Shown piece after piece: positions 23,101-31,487 of a stretch of 64,000 bases of DNA (the first letter of the stretch is position 1; each line of letters opens with the position of its first letter). Source of the stretch: Tribonema minus (taxonomy: Eukaryota > Sar > Xanthophyceae > Tribonematales > Tribonemataceae); assembly GCA_017506865.1 (NCBI GenBank), contig JAFCMP010000519.1, positions 1-64,000 of the forward strand. Direction: 5' to 3'. The position numbers and the translations under genes were made by a program. The notes below the pieces were generated by a model. It searched no databases. It was not told the origin of the DNA and saw nothing but the letters and a program-made list of their open reading frames with translations.

Positions 23101-24964
23101 TGCGAGAACCCCGTGAACCCATATGGCTTTCTCATGCTAAAGAAGGCAAATGGGAGGTCATGAAGATACAGCATTTGAGATCTCTGGATCCTCAGCTCGG
23201 CACTTAAAAGTCAGCAGCTTGCTATGCAATGGCTCTCAGCCGTGCTGCCTTTGTGCAGCACAAGATTGATCGCTGAAGTCAAGCACTAATCTGAATGCAA
23301 GTGTGTACAGTGTACAACAGCCTGCCTATGTACAGCATGATCCAACGTGCAAGTGTGCACGTACAATGCATGACAAATTGTAGACACATTGAAAGCACGG
23401 CACATAAAAGCACGGCACATAAAAGCACGGCACATAAAACCACGGCATAGTGTCGTGCGCAACGCAGCCGCTGCCGCCCCTCCACAGATACTAAGCTCTT
23501 TTCATTTTTTTGTTGAGTGCATTCACATGCCATCACATCTGGTAGTGAATGATGAGCTGAACTGCACGGACACGCTCACATGCAGATCCAATGGCTACAT
23601 GCTTCAGTAGGAGTACATAGGATATCTGCGCCTTTGGCGCAAGTCAATGAAGCGCTCAACCATAGACAGCTATGCGTCATCGCTGAACTGTATGACTTGC
23701 GAATCTGTTGTCCTGCGCTCTTGATCAGGTCCCCGGGCCTCCGCACAGGCAGCAGGCGATCATCTCGCTGGCCTTGTCGGCGCCCAAATACCTGCCGCTA
23801 CTGGTGCCCACGAGCTCTCAGGCCAGTGATGCTGATCCGCTGCCACAGCTGCAGGTGCTGATCATTAGTGAGGTCGCCATACCGCCTGCCTGCGCGGAAG
23901 GCAATCTCAGCTTTCTGCACAAGAGCGGAGGACGTTCGCTGCAGTGGCTGCGGCTGCCGCGCTCAGCGGCCTTCAGTAGCGCAGGCGAGGACATGCAATT
24001 GTTCGCACAGTTCTCGCAGCTGCTGGCACTCGACATGAGCGGGTGCCAGCATGTGACACTGCTGCCCGATCTTGCGCCAATGACAGCACTGCGTCGCCTC
24101 AACCTGAGTGGCTGCTGGCGAGTTGCTTGCGTGCAGGGCCTGGCCTCGTTGACAGAGTTGCAACACCTAAGCATGGTCAAATGCTGGCATATCACGGCTC
24201 TGCCTGGTCTCAGCGCGCTGGCGTGCCTGGAGTCATTGGACCTCACAAAGTGCTGGCACCTAATAGAGCTGCCAGAGCCTTTGACGCTGCCAAAGCTGCA
24301 GCAGCTCCACCTGTGCGACTGCGAACAGCTCACTGCGCTGCCCAAACTCGACTGCCTGCCCGAGCTAGAAATCCTAGACCTAGCTTGGTGCACAGGACTA
24401 AAGCAGCTGCCAGCATTAGACGCACTGGAGTCCCTTCAGCTGCTAGACTGCGGGTGGTGCACAGGTATGCTCACACCTCCCGCGCTAGGCGCGCTTCCTG
24501 AGCTGCAGTACGCAGACTTCCATGCATGTAGGGGTCTCAGCACACTGCCTGACATGTCTGGTCTGCTTGCGCTGGAGCTGCTGCGCGCCAGCGAGTGCAC
24601 ACAGCTGCAACGCGTTCCGGGGCTAGAGAAGCTGCAAGCCTTGCAGCATCTGGATCTCCGCAAGTGTGCGCAGCTGAGTAGCCTGGGCGAGGCAGACTGC
24701 TGGCAAGCAATGCCTGAGCTCCGATACCTCAACCTGCGGGGCTGCACTAGCCTTGCAGAGGTCGAATTGGCTCGCGTACCAGACTTCTGTCTGCTGTCTG
24801 CCGACGCTTTTGACGACTTGGGCGATGGAGATTTTGGCATGAATGACCCGCGGCTGCCACCTTCTGGACTGTCAGCCTTGACCAGGACATCACAAGGTGC
24901 TGTTGTACGCTCACGTCCCCAGCAAAAGCGGCCGAACACCCACAGCAAGCCGTTCCCCGGGTGA
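13205..24964 (+). CDS. NLR immune-receptor-like protein (helical N-terminal domain, NB-ARC, LRR), multi-exon
   Basis: A host gene of at least seven exons: 13205-13441, 17529-17851, 18847-18974, 19648-20081, 21149-about 21238, 22264-22608 and 23729-24964. Splice phases agree at every junction, giving about 930 residues. Order: helical domain with MGAASS at the start, NB-ARC ATPase (P-loop GPGGMGKST, kinase-2 LLLLDNVW, RNBS-B GSAVLVTART, AGMPLALELAG, MHD motif), then about eleven 23-residue leucine-rich repeats. In plants such STAND ATPases bind ADP/ATP as a switch and trigger immune responses when the LRR part senses a ligand or guarded protein. Introns are long and loaded with repeats. Uncertain points: the donor after 21,149 and a possible extra exon between 13,441 and 17,529. 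No in-frame stop is seen in any exon. The NB-ARC-LRR identity is secure; the immune role is inferred from the family. Confidence 0.88.
14096..14161. repeat. CTG microsatellite followed by ATG repeats
   Basis: Two CTG runs separated by CAAG, then four GAT/ATG units. It lies in the first NLR intron region. Open frames across it give poly-Leu, poly-Ala or poly-Cys and are not genes. Confidence 0.95.
15715..15806 (-). repeat. Dispersed tRNA-like repeat, copy 1
   Basis: Shares with the copy at 17.3 kb an identical 20-base hairpin (15,722-15,741, stem GCCGCC/GGCGGC) and the downstream GCCCGCCGGGGCTCATCCGACTATAG-type block (about 15,776-15,802). Orientation is set by the copy at 31.5 kb, whose T-arm-like box reads on the plus strand. 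The box itself is not clear here. Confidence 0.6.
15905..16090 (+). repeat. Dispersed repeat block, partner of 21,880-22,060
   Basis: Shares ATGAG-GGAGCAGCAATG, TTAGCAGGGG-like and GCACAAGCCACAC segments in the same order as the block near 21,880-22,060. It ends with the short motif TATGGAGTTG...CTTGGCGCATA. Diverged, no coding potential. An inverted copy of the short motif lies at about 15,645-15,690. Confidence 0.55.
17257..17372 (-). repeat. Dispersed tRNA-like repeat, copy 2
   Basis: Holds ACAGACCTTGTGTCTGC, then the same 20-base hairpin as copy 1 (17,291-17,310) and the GGCCCATCGGGGCTCGTC block. Read on the minus strand, the hairpin falls where a tRNA D-arm would be and a degenerate B-box-like element follows. 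Confidence 0.6.
17529..17851 (+). CDS. NLR exon 2: rest of the helical N-terminal domain
   Basis: Starts after an AAACAG acceptor in phase 0, matching the donor at 13,442, and ends with AG before GTGATT in phase 2, matching the next acceptor. It encodes mostly helical sequence ending in HGKQRWRSFLTAAETISALA and FEAALAALGV, the pattern of the last helices of MLKL/HeLo-like bundles. The acceptor could instead lie at 17,476 or 17,504; the downstream end is better supported. Confidence 0.65.
17852..18846 (+). other. NLR intron with exon-like repeat at 17,999-18,058
   Basis: About 1 kb with no confirmed exon. A 60-base segment that follows a TTTTTACAG acceptor-like sequence is repeated at 28,621-28,680 (see findings). 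Confidence 0.55.
18847..18974 (+). CDS. NLR exon 3: strand leading into the P-loop
   Basis: Acceptor TGTGTGCAG, donor GTGAGG. Encodes DAMELVRGPLLPASGKTVA through LCHHTVVTIVGPG, the beta strand before the Walker A loop. The exon ends after the first base of a Gly codon, which is completed by the next exon to give GPGGMGKST exactly. An intron inside the P-loop is a useful marker for comparing gene structure. Confidence 0.88.
19648..20081 (+). CDS. NLR exon 4: NB-ARC nucleotide-binding core
   Basis: Completes the P-loop (GMGKSTLAAEVFDHL), then carries the Walker B/kinase-2 strand VLLLLDNVW (about 19,836-19,862) and the RNBS-B motif GSAVLVTART (about 19,906-19,935). The Asp of kinase 2 coordinates magnesium; plant NLRs usually have LLVLDDVW, here the second Asp is Asn. 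The exon ends at CTGCAG before GTAACA, phase 0. Confidence 0.9.
20486..20533 (-). repeat. Dispersed tRNA-like repeat, partial copy 3
   Basis: Only the ACAGACCTTGTGCCGGCAC end and the following block are present. It matches 17,257-17,300, with the hairpin degraded. Lies in the intron after NLR exon 4. Confidence 0.45.
21149..21238 (+). CDS. NLR exon 5: GLPLA-like motif
   Basis: After a TTTCTTGCAG acceptor it reads LEDAIVKQCAGMPLALELAG, the ARC1 GLPLA-type motif that contacts the nucleotide. The donor is uncertain: GTGAAA at 21,239 gives the right phase, but sequence beyond (VKRWKARL) also looks family-like and may belong to the exon. Confidence 0.75.
21300..21415 (-). repeat. Dispersed tRNA-like repeat, copy 4
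   Basis: ATAGACCCTGTGTCTGCG, a hairpin variant (GGCGTCCTGGGAGAGGC) and CCCATCGTGGCTCATCC follow in the same order and spacing as copies 1 and 2. Confidence 0.55.
21488..22135 (+). repeat. Cluster of a short motif, about five copies
   Basis: The motif CACATATGGAGTTGC followed by AATCCTCAGCGCA recurs with variation near 21,488, 21,545, 21,696, 21,782, 22,025 and 22,100, and outside the cluster at 15,645 (inverted) and 16,043. The block 21,880-22,060 is also a diverged copy of 15,905-16,090. No coding potential. The cluster lies in the intron before NLR exon 6. Confidence 0.55.
22264..22608 (+). CDS. NLR exon 6: ARC2 winged helix with MHD motif
   Basis: Acceptor GTGCACAG, donor GTGAGC, both phase 0. 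It reads SLACLPTAYRSMFLDAATVF, then LRECSLLKVSDRGALYMHDL. This is the winged-helix domain of NB-ARC proteins, with the regulatory MHD triplet at 22,528-22,536. The His and Asp of this motif hold ADP in the resting state. Confidence 0.9.
22609..23728 (+). other. NLR intron, 1.1 kb
   Basis: No confirmed exon. It contains four tandem copies of GCACGGCACATAAAA-like units (23,395-23,445). Nothing else recognised. Confidence 0.6.
23729..24964 (+). CDS. NLR exon 7: leucine-rich repeats and stop
   Basis: A single long terminal exon after TTGATCAG. It holds about eleven LRRs, nearly all exactly 23 residues long, of the form L-x-x-L-x-L-x-x-C-x-x-L-x-x-L-P-x-L-x-x-L-x-x (for example LRRLNLSGCWRV, LESLDLTKCWHL, LQHLDLRKCAQL). 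The conserved Cys at the end of the first strand is typical of plant-type and cysteine-containing LRRs. A short basic tail follows, ending at TGA 24,962-24,964. In NLRs the LRR arc senses ligands and holds the ATPase inactive. Confidence 0.92.
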   Translation, partial: VPGPPHRQQAIISLALSAPKYLPLLVPTSSQASDADPLPQLQVLIISEVAIPPACAEGNLSFLHKSGGRSLQWLRLPRSAAFSSAGEDMQLFAQFSQLLALDMSGCQHVTLLPDLAPMTALRRLNLSGCWRVACVQGLASLTELQHLSMVKCWHITALPGLSALACLESLDLTKCWHLIELPEPLTLPKLQQLHLCDCEQLTALPKLDCLPELEILDLAWCTGLKQLPALDALESLQLLDCGWCTGMLTPPALGALPELQYADFHACRGLSTLPDMSGLLALELLRASECTQLQRVPGLEKLQALQHLDLRKCAQLSSLGEADCWQAMPELRYLNLRGCTSLAEVELARVPDFCLLSADAFDDLGDGDFGMNDPRLPPSGLSALTRTSQGAVVRSRPQQKRPNTHSKPFPG

Positions 24965-24990
24965 TGAGGTCACCTTGCCGATTCCTTGTG

Positions 24991-24995
24991 TGTAA
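24991..24995 (+). promoter_or_regulatory. TGTAA, possible poly(A) signal of the NLR gene
   Basis: TGTAA lies 27 bases after the NLR stop codon. TGTAA is the usual polyadenylation signal in chlorophyte algae. A five-base match is weak on its own. Confidence 0.3.
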
Positions 24996-25297
24996 GGTGC
25001 CGCATCTCCATAAATTTGATGGCACCTCTTCTGGCCTACACCACAGTGTTAAGCAGTCGTTGTCGCACTGTATTATGTAGGTGAGCGCGTCTTTTAATTA
25101 CCACATCATATACATCAACTTGAACGATCGGGACTGCTTTGCTGCCTTGGCTGCTGCTCGCAGTGCTGCTGCTGTAAGGCGTCACTGTTGCTGTCATGCT
25201 TTTCAGAAAGCGTGTGGGCACGGACAAGGCCATGCATAGCAGGGAGAGAGAGTGACGTTTGAAGTGTCATCAACTGAAGTTTGTGATTCAGAGCCAT

Positions 25298-25336
25298 CCG
25301 TCTTGTCCCTATTTAGGCCGGCCGGACATGAAATAA
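25298..25336 (+). repeat. Left terminal inverted repeat of the pogo-like transposon
   Basis: Matches the complement of 28,193-28,231 with about three mismatches over 37-39 bp. The transposase presumably binds it through its helix-turn-helix domains. Confidence 0.85.
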
Positions 25337-25510
25337 AATATGACGTTTGTATTACCCGGACATGCTGTTTAAGTTGAGCGTTGGTATAACCAGGCCTAGA
25401 TTAAAGTGGCCTTGGTAGAACAGCCTGGAAGCCCTCCTGTCTGCCTGCTGGCAGTCGGCAACACCGCCAGCACCTTTGGGCTGCTGTTTTTTCATTTCCG
25501 GGCAGTTTCA

Positions 25511-25545
25511 GCTGCTGCTGAGCTGCTGCTGCTGCTGCTGCTGCA
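25511..25545. repeat. CTG microsatellite
   Basis: CTG units within the 5' leader of the transposase gene, ahead of the ATG at 25,574. Confidence 0.9.
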
Positions 25546-25573
25546 CGAAAACACAAAAACACATCGCCACGAG

Positions 25574-26242
25574 ATGGCTCCGACCACCAAGCTGCAGAAA
25601 GCGCAGCGGGATGCTGCGAAATTGAAGGTGCCCTCCATTACAGACATGTTCAAGCGGGCCCCTGCTGCTTCCAAGGCACCGGCCACCAGCAGCCAGTAGC
25701 AGCAACTGCCACTCCAGCCAGCACCTGCGCCAGCAGCAGCAGCAGCAGCTATAGCAGTGGACTCTGACTCAGGTCAACAGGAGCCCCACGCAAAGCGCTC
25801 CCGCCTGGGTGTCATGGCGGGCGTACCTGCCATGGCTGCTGCTGCTGCTGCGGAGGAGAAGGAGGAGGACTCTGACGACGACAGCGATTTCGATTCAACG
25901 GAGGAGCTGGCGGCACTGGATGCCCAGGACAATGTGGAGGACAGACGTGTCGTGCGCCAGCAGTACTCAGCAGAATTCATTCAAGAGGCCCTTGTCCTCT
26001 ATGCCTCGTTGGACTGCAACAAGGCACAGACGGTGCTGCTGCTTCACGAGAAGGGGTATACAAACATATCTGCGAAGCACCTCTATCGCTGGGAGAAGGC
26101 TGCAGCTGCTTCGGAAGGCGATGGCGGTGGCGCAGTCCAGAAGAAGCGCGGACCTAAGCTACAGGAGGATTTTGAGCAGCAGGTGCTGGGGAGGCTGGTG
26201 TACGCGTTGCTGGTGAAGGAGAAGGTGAAGGGAGTGGAGCAG
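25574..26242 (+). CDS. Transposase exon 1: N-terminal tail and helix-turn-helix
   Basis: From ATG 25,574 to a GTGAGA donor (26,243), phase 0. The N terminus carries KVPSITDMFKRAP, close to a PCNA-binding (PIP) box. A Gln/Pro/Ala-rich stretch, a nuclear-localisation-like AKRSRLG and an acidic Glu/Asp run follow. A helix-turn-helix of the psq/Tc5 kind then runs from EFIQEALVLY to KHLYRWEKAA, with a basic KKRGPK tail. There is an in-frame TAG at 25,697-25,699 in a Gln-rich context; the frame stays open and the same protein continues after it. Most pogo-type transposases are intronless or have few introns, so the 190-base intron here is of note. Confidence 0.75.
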
Positions 26243-26432
26243 GTGAGAGCAGAGTGCCATGCTGCTGTGCTGCTGCTGCTTGATAATGTGGCTTGACCCA
26301 TTGCATCTGATGGACGTAGCTCGCATATTTGTGTCAGAACTAGCATGCCTTGTACTTTTCATTGCGAGTGCCATTGGTCATTTTGTATATTTTGAAGCTA
26401 ATCGATGCTTGGCTTATTTTGCTGCATTGCAG

Positions 26433-27752
26433 GCACGTGTCATTGCCAATGTGGCATACTCCTATGACATGGTGAGGGAGGCAGCGCGTCTGGTGCAGGC
26501 GCACCCTGCGTTCGTGGAGAACAGCAACGTCGCCAAGCTCAAGTTCTCCAACAACTGGATCTGCAACTTCCTCAAGCGCCGTGTGCTGCGTCGCACCACG
26601 GTCACCGCCAAGGAGAAGACACGTCCCACTGTGCAGGAGGTGCAGCAGCGCATGGCCGACATCCAGAGCACCATCATCGACGGCGGCTTCACGCCTGCGG
26701 ACGTGATCAGCGCAGATGAGACAGCCATTTTCTTTGGCGCGTAGCCCAAGCCCCAGTATCGTCCCGGCTCAGCTGTGCGGGCCACTGTGCCGGACTCGGA
26801 CGAGAAAGCGCGGTTCACGGCGGTGATGTGGGGCGCAGCGGACGGACACATGGGCGCACCATTTGTCATCATCAAGTGCGCCGCCAAAGGCAGCGACCTA
26901 CGGCGCACGCGTGTCCTTGACACGTTGTTGGCGCCGCTCAACACGGACAAGGTGCTGGGGGGTGGGTGGGAGAAAAAGGTCTGGCAGCGCGAGCTTACCC
27001 TAAAGATACAGCAGAAAGTCGTTACTGCCACGTATTACCGTTCCTACCTCATCCACGCGGCATCGTGGACAGTCATTACGCTACAGCATAAGGCGTGGAT
27101 GGACAGCGTGGGCATGGCCTTATGGGCCGATGTCCAGATGGGGCCCTGGGCGGCGGAGACAGGACGCAGCAAGTCGGTAGTGTGGGATAACTGCGGCCCC
27201 CACAACGTCTCTGCCGTAAAGGATGTCTTCACACAGCGGAACATAAGCACAGAGTCGCTGCCCCCCAACATGACTGACCAGCTCCAGGTCATGGACCTAG
27301 TTGTCAACGGCCCGCTTAACGCAGCGATTCGCCGCCAGCGCTGCGCAGCGCTGTTTCACTACTTTCAGGAGTTTAAGGATGACTGTACCGAACATCTGTT
27401 GAACAAAGGCGCGCTGCCGAGCTTCAGCCCCCCAAAGCCCACGCAGATGGAGGGGCTGGTGGCACTTCTGACTGCATGTGCAGATGACCTGTCGACTGCT
27501 AGTTTTGAGCATGGGGTGCGTAGCACTTTCGTCAAGGTGGGGTTGACTCCGCTGGAGGATGGCAGCTTTATGAGGTTCACTGCGCGCAGTATGCAAATGC
27601 AGTTGGCAGCAAAGGTACCAGCGTCACTGGTGCCGGCAGACTCTCCTCGTGAGGATGACTTCCGCCTAGGAGAGGTTGCCAGTGAGTTGGAGATCAGCAG
27701 TCGCCCAGATGTTGCTTCTGATGAGCCTGACTCAGACTCAGATGAGGAGTGA
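26433..27752 (+). CDS. Transposase exon 2: second DNA-binding domain and DDE_1 catalytic core
   Basis: Starts after TTGCAG in phase 0, matching exon 1. A CENP-B/Tc5-like helix-turn-helix (LKFSNNWICNFLKRRVLRR) is followed by the catalytic core: ISADETAIFFG (first Asp), VWDNCGPHNV (second Asp) and LQVMDLVVNGPLN (third Asp, 35 residues after the second). This is the DDE_1 pattern of pogo/Jerky/CENP-B relatives, which cut and join transposon ends. The acidic C terminus ends EPDSDSDEE before TGA. An in-frame TAG at 26,742-26,744 follows the first catalytic block, and the frame continues with clear homology, so the copy is probably inactive unless TAG is read through. Confidence 0.85.
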
Positions 27753-28192
27753 TTGAATGTGAGGTTGGGTAGGCACCTGCTGTACATTATTGCTCGAGCG
27801 TTTTTGTACTTTGAATGCACAGTGTGTGGGTGGCATCATGGCGCAGTTGACTTCGTATGCACCTCATGTGGCAGCTGCTGCCTGTATTGGGGTCATGCTT
27901 GCATTGTTGTTGCCTGCTCATGTTGAGTACGTGGAATATGAAGGTGCTGAATGCTGTCCTACTAATAGGCTTCGCATCATTAGATTTTGTAGCTGTGTGT
28001 GCTGTGCTTGTGAGTGCATGTGCATTTGCACAGGTATGTGCCTACATGACTGTCGCAGCCTTGGGCCTGCTTGAAGCCGGCATGCATGCTCATCATAATA
28101 TGCTTCCATACGCAAAAAGTGGGGGGCGGCCTAAATAGGTTTGGCCATTTGTATTACTTTGACTTAAATGGTTTTAGGCCCACGTATCACCT

Positions 28193-28231
28193 CAATTTCA
28201 TGTCCCGCCGGTCTAAATAGGGACAAGACGG
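28193..28231 (-). repeat. Right terminal inverted repeat of the pogo-like transposon
   Basis: Complement of the left end. A subterminal GGCCTAAATAGGTTTGG segment (about 28,128-28,145) repeats part of the same sequence just inside, a common feature of transposase-binding sites. Confidence 0.85.
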
Positions 28232-28285
28232 TAGGCTTGGTTACACACCTGTGACGTCCTGAGGTCTGCTAGCTGTCAGCTGTGC

Positions 28286-28521
28286 GCTATACATGTCCGT
28301 CGCCTAATGTGCATCGTCTGTGCTGCTCAGCATTCGCTGTCCTCTTTGCATCTGCGCTGTTGTGCGCTCAACTTCGTCTAGCTGCTGCGCAAGAGAGCTG
28401 CTCGGGTGCACTCTGCGTTCAAACCAAGGCGGACCAGCTCTTGGTCTGTGCCTCGCTTCATCCTGAGCACATTCCCAAGTGCTCCCCTGGCTCTCTAATG
28501 GACATGCCAGTCTGGTGCTAA
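28286..28521 (+). other. Open segment with signal-peptide-like start and several Cys
   Basis: Encodes CSAFAVLFASALLCAQLRLA followed by AAAQESCSGALCVQTKAD and ends MDMPVWC before TAA. The hydrophobic run plus small residues and later Cys look like a secreted peptide, but there is no ATG at its start; it would need an upstream exon. Unrecognised. Confidence 0.25.
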
Positions 28522-29543
28522 TTTGTTCTTGCTGAAAGGCGTGTCTGGCTTGCATGCTTTCTCCAGCAATCTACAATTTGTATACATACATGGACACCCT
28601 TCACAGTTGTTGAAGACTCTGGGCAACTTCATACAGGTGCTGGCAAGCGGCAAAAACGCCCGCAAGCCAAATCGCACACCTACTAGTATGGCAACCCCTA
28701 AGAGCACAGCCAGCCATGACGGGCAGATGCGAGCCAAATGCCAATGTGCAGCTTGCGTACATTAACGTATTTACCCGCAATTTTCCATGGCGTGCGTGAC
28801 ATTTGCCAGCAGACTTCTCAAGCAGCAGCTGCTGCCTACAGCAGCAAAGCTTTACATAAACGCGTACTCTTCATTCAGCCATGCATCACAGTCCGACAAA
28901 GCTTGCTGCAGAAATCACTGTGCATCGCCTAATGCACTGCCTGTTTTCATGCACAGCGCATCATCGCCATGTCAGTTGCAGTGCGCTGCTGCTGTCATGC
29001 CTTACTTACCGCACACGCTTACACTTGCATGCTGCCAGTCTCAACTGTCACTGGCAGCTTGAGCACAGGAAATGTGTTGAAATGTAGGGTACACCTACTA
29101 GTTGGAGGCAGCCTGGTAGACCATGTTGGTGTAAGTGTTGAGTGTGATTTCGCCATGACAACCATCATTCTTTGATGAGCATGCCAGCAGCTTTGACCTG
29201 AACTCTGCTTCATGTTCGTTGCTGCTCTCTCATTTTATTTCAGGCGTATGCTTCATGCACAAGTGAGTTTGTGCTCAACGGTACCAACGAGCTCTCTGTG
29301 GCCTATGCAGCAACATGCTATGAAGGGACTGGCGCTCCCTCACATGGGTGATTAAGGCTTCTTAGGAGCCAAGCCTGCATCAACTGCGTTACAGCTGTGA
29401 TTGAGCTCGTTATCACTTCGTAGCACAATAGCAATGATGGTGCCTGCCTGACGTGGTGATCTCAATGCATGTGCTTTATGAAGCGTCATGTCATCACTTC
29501 TCTCTGCGTTCTCTCTGCTTCTGGTGTTCTCTGTTTACGCAGG
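28522..29543. other. No gene recognised; holds copy of an exon-like repeat
   Basis: Only 28,621-28,680 stands out, a diverged copy of 17,999-18,058 from the NLR intron. The rest is AT/GC-mixed sequence without a supported exon. Confidence 0.5.
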
Positions 29544-30347
29544 TCGGTGCTGAGCAACAGGGCAGGCTGTTCGGGTCACCAAACGATGCTTTTGAGGTCG
29601 TGCAGACGCACGCTTCCACTGCTGGTTTTCCACTGCTGGTTTTAAGGTGTACCTGAAGAAAATAAACAGCTCTCTGTACTGGCTAGTCTGCCATTGTGCA
29701 GGTGCCCCTCCTCAGAAGGCCTCTGCACTGAAGCCCGATGCTGCGCCGCGGACAGTGGTAAATCAGTGCATCAAATGCAACTGTAGCTGGCGTGCAGTGC
29801 TAAAGCCTCACATGCCATCAGCGCGACAGCCTCTTGCTGCAATCACAGATAGCCTACAGCAGACGGTCACTGCAACGCCAGCGCCGTGGACTCTGATAGT
29901 GTCCCCACTTCATTCAGCGAGGGTCACAACCTCGCAATGGCTGTGAAGCAGCTGCCTCGGCCTGATGGCACCGGCCGCATCATCTCCAAGGACGAGCTCA
30001 CAGCCGACATCTTAGCTGATGTCAGGAGCTGGTGCGTGGCACCCAGCATGTGTGGCAAGATGTTGCGACAAACTGTCCTTGCTCACCACTTCGGCGGGGA
30101 CCTGAAGGCTGTCTTCGATGAGCAGGCAATCAATCAGCTCAACAAGATAGCGGCGGCTGTCAGGGCGAAGCTTGCGTTCACTGCCGGCGACAGCAAACAG
30201 TTCATTGCTCAGCTCAACAACGTGGTGGCGACAGGAGGCTATGCTGCTCATGACCTTTCGGAGGACAGCACGTTCAAGCGAGCATTTTGGGCCACACGCG
30301 AGCAGGTGGAGCTTGCCATGGAGTTTGGTCTGGATGTCATTCAACAG
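29544..30347 (+). CDS. Hypothetical protein, three candidate exons
   Basis: Candidate exons are about 29,544-29,645 (after TTTACGCAG, reading VGAEQQGRLFGSPNDAFEVV), about 29,704-29,757 and about 29,920-30,347 (to a CAACAG/GTGACC donor). The last is clearly coding in style: RPDGTGRIISKDELTADILA, AINQLNKIAAAVRAKLAFTA and REQVELAMEFGLDVIQQ are amphipathic helices with no motif I know. Start and end of the gene are not found. It lies between the pogo-like transposon and a repeat-rich stretch. Confidence 0.4.
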
Positions 30348-31487
30348 GTGACCCACAATCGCTGAACTCACTTACCGCATTTGTGTTTGTCAGTGCCACA
30401 ACGGTCACGCCCGTTCTTCACTGAGATGACAGTGTGTGATGCATGCAACAGCACGCATTTGTCAGCTACCAGTGCGTGTGCTGAGGCTAGCCAACATTGC
30501 CGTCGTGAGCTAACATGCAGTTACAGGCCTGTCAATCTGTCATCCTGGTGTTCTATATGTTGTTTTCACCCTCCTTAACTCAGTAAGATGCAATTGACCC
30601 GGGCACTCGGCAGCACAAGCACGTGCACCACCCTCGTCAAACTCGCCAGCGGTTTCACGGCTTTTTTTTAGCTGTGGTGGATGGGCTGGGAAAAAAGAAA
30701 GAAAAAAAGAGAGAAAAAGAAGGGAGATTTCTATAGCTAGCCGAGCCCGCGAATACAGCTGGGAGGCTTCAGAGGCAGCGTTTGAAACCTCAAGTGGCGC
30801 ATTTCCTATATGTCAGGTGTCTCACACACACGCATCACACCTTTCCCACTCACGTGGCACCTGGCATGCTCGCGCAGGCTCTGGGTGCCCAGATTTGCGG
30901 TTTTCAGCAGAACGGGCTCTTCCTCGGGTACGCGTGTGACGCAAACCAGTTACAAAGCGACAGCATGCACGTTTTTAGTGTCGTGCTTAAGCGAGTAATT
31001 TGGCACCCAACAAACAGCACGCTCACAATGCTGCAGCAGCAGTAATTGATGAGCAGCCTTCGGTGTAGGCTCCACACCAATACTTAAGGTGACTTTCGCT
31101 GGCACTAACACACATTCAACAGTTAGCCATCGAAACTTACAAGCACCATCATCAAGGCTTGTGCAAGCGATGCGCTTCCGCATGAGCAGATGTCATCGTA
31201 AATAGAAAACCCTCCCTCAGTGGTATCTGTTATGATGTTTTGGATATTGAGTACGGTGCTGACCTGGCGATTGAGTATAGTTGCCGACATGAAGGCATCG
31301 CTACTGACGCCAAACAGCTTTTCACCACAGAAGTCACTCTAGTGCTTCAAGCTTCGCATTGCATGTGCCAACCCCAGCAACACGCGCTGTTCTTGAGTTG
31401 TATGTTTACACGCTGGAGTTTCGAGAGAAACCTCGGTGTCGCATTCGCGCATCTGGCGTCGCTCGGCCTCTCCTGTCACTTGCATAT
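30348..31487. other. No gene recognised
   Basis: Contains a purine-rich tract (30,687-30,732) that, on the minus strand, reads TATAGAAATCTCCCTTC followed by pyrimidines; see findings. No supported coding exon. Confidence 0.6.

Larger units (their letters stand above)
25298..28231 (+). mobile_element. pogo-like (DDE_1) DNA transposon with terminal inverted repeats
   Basis: Ends match as inverted repeats of about 37 bp: CCGTCTTGTCCCTATTTAG at 25,298 and its complement ending at 28,231, with GGACATGAAAT further in on both sides. Between them is one spliced transposase gene. Flanking bases are CAT on the left and TAG on the right, so a TA target duplication is not clear. The transposase has a DD35D triad and two DNA-binding helix-turn-helix regions, as in the pogo branch of Tc1/mariner. 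Two in-frame TAG codons make present activity doubtful. Confidence 0.9.

Noticed and set aside
25574-27752. Nuclear genetic code with TAG as Gln
   Set aside because: Rejected as the main reading because long host exons have no internal TAG and two other frames appear to end at TAG; kept only as a question in the findings.
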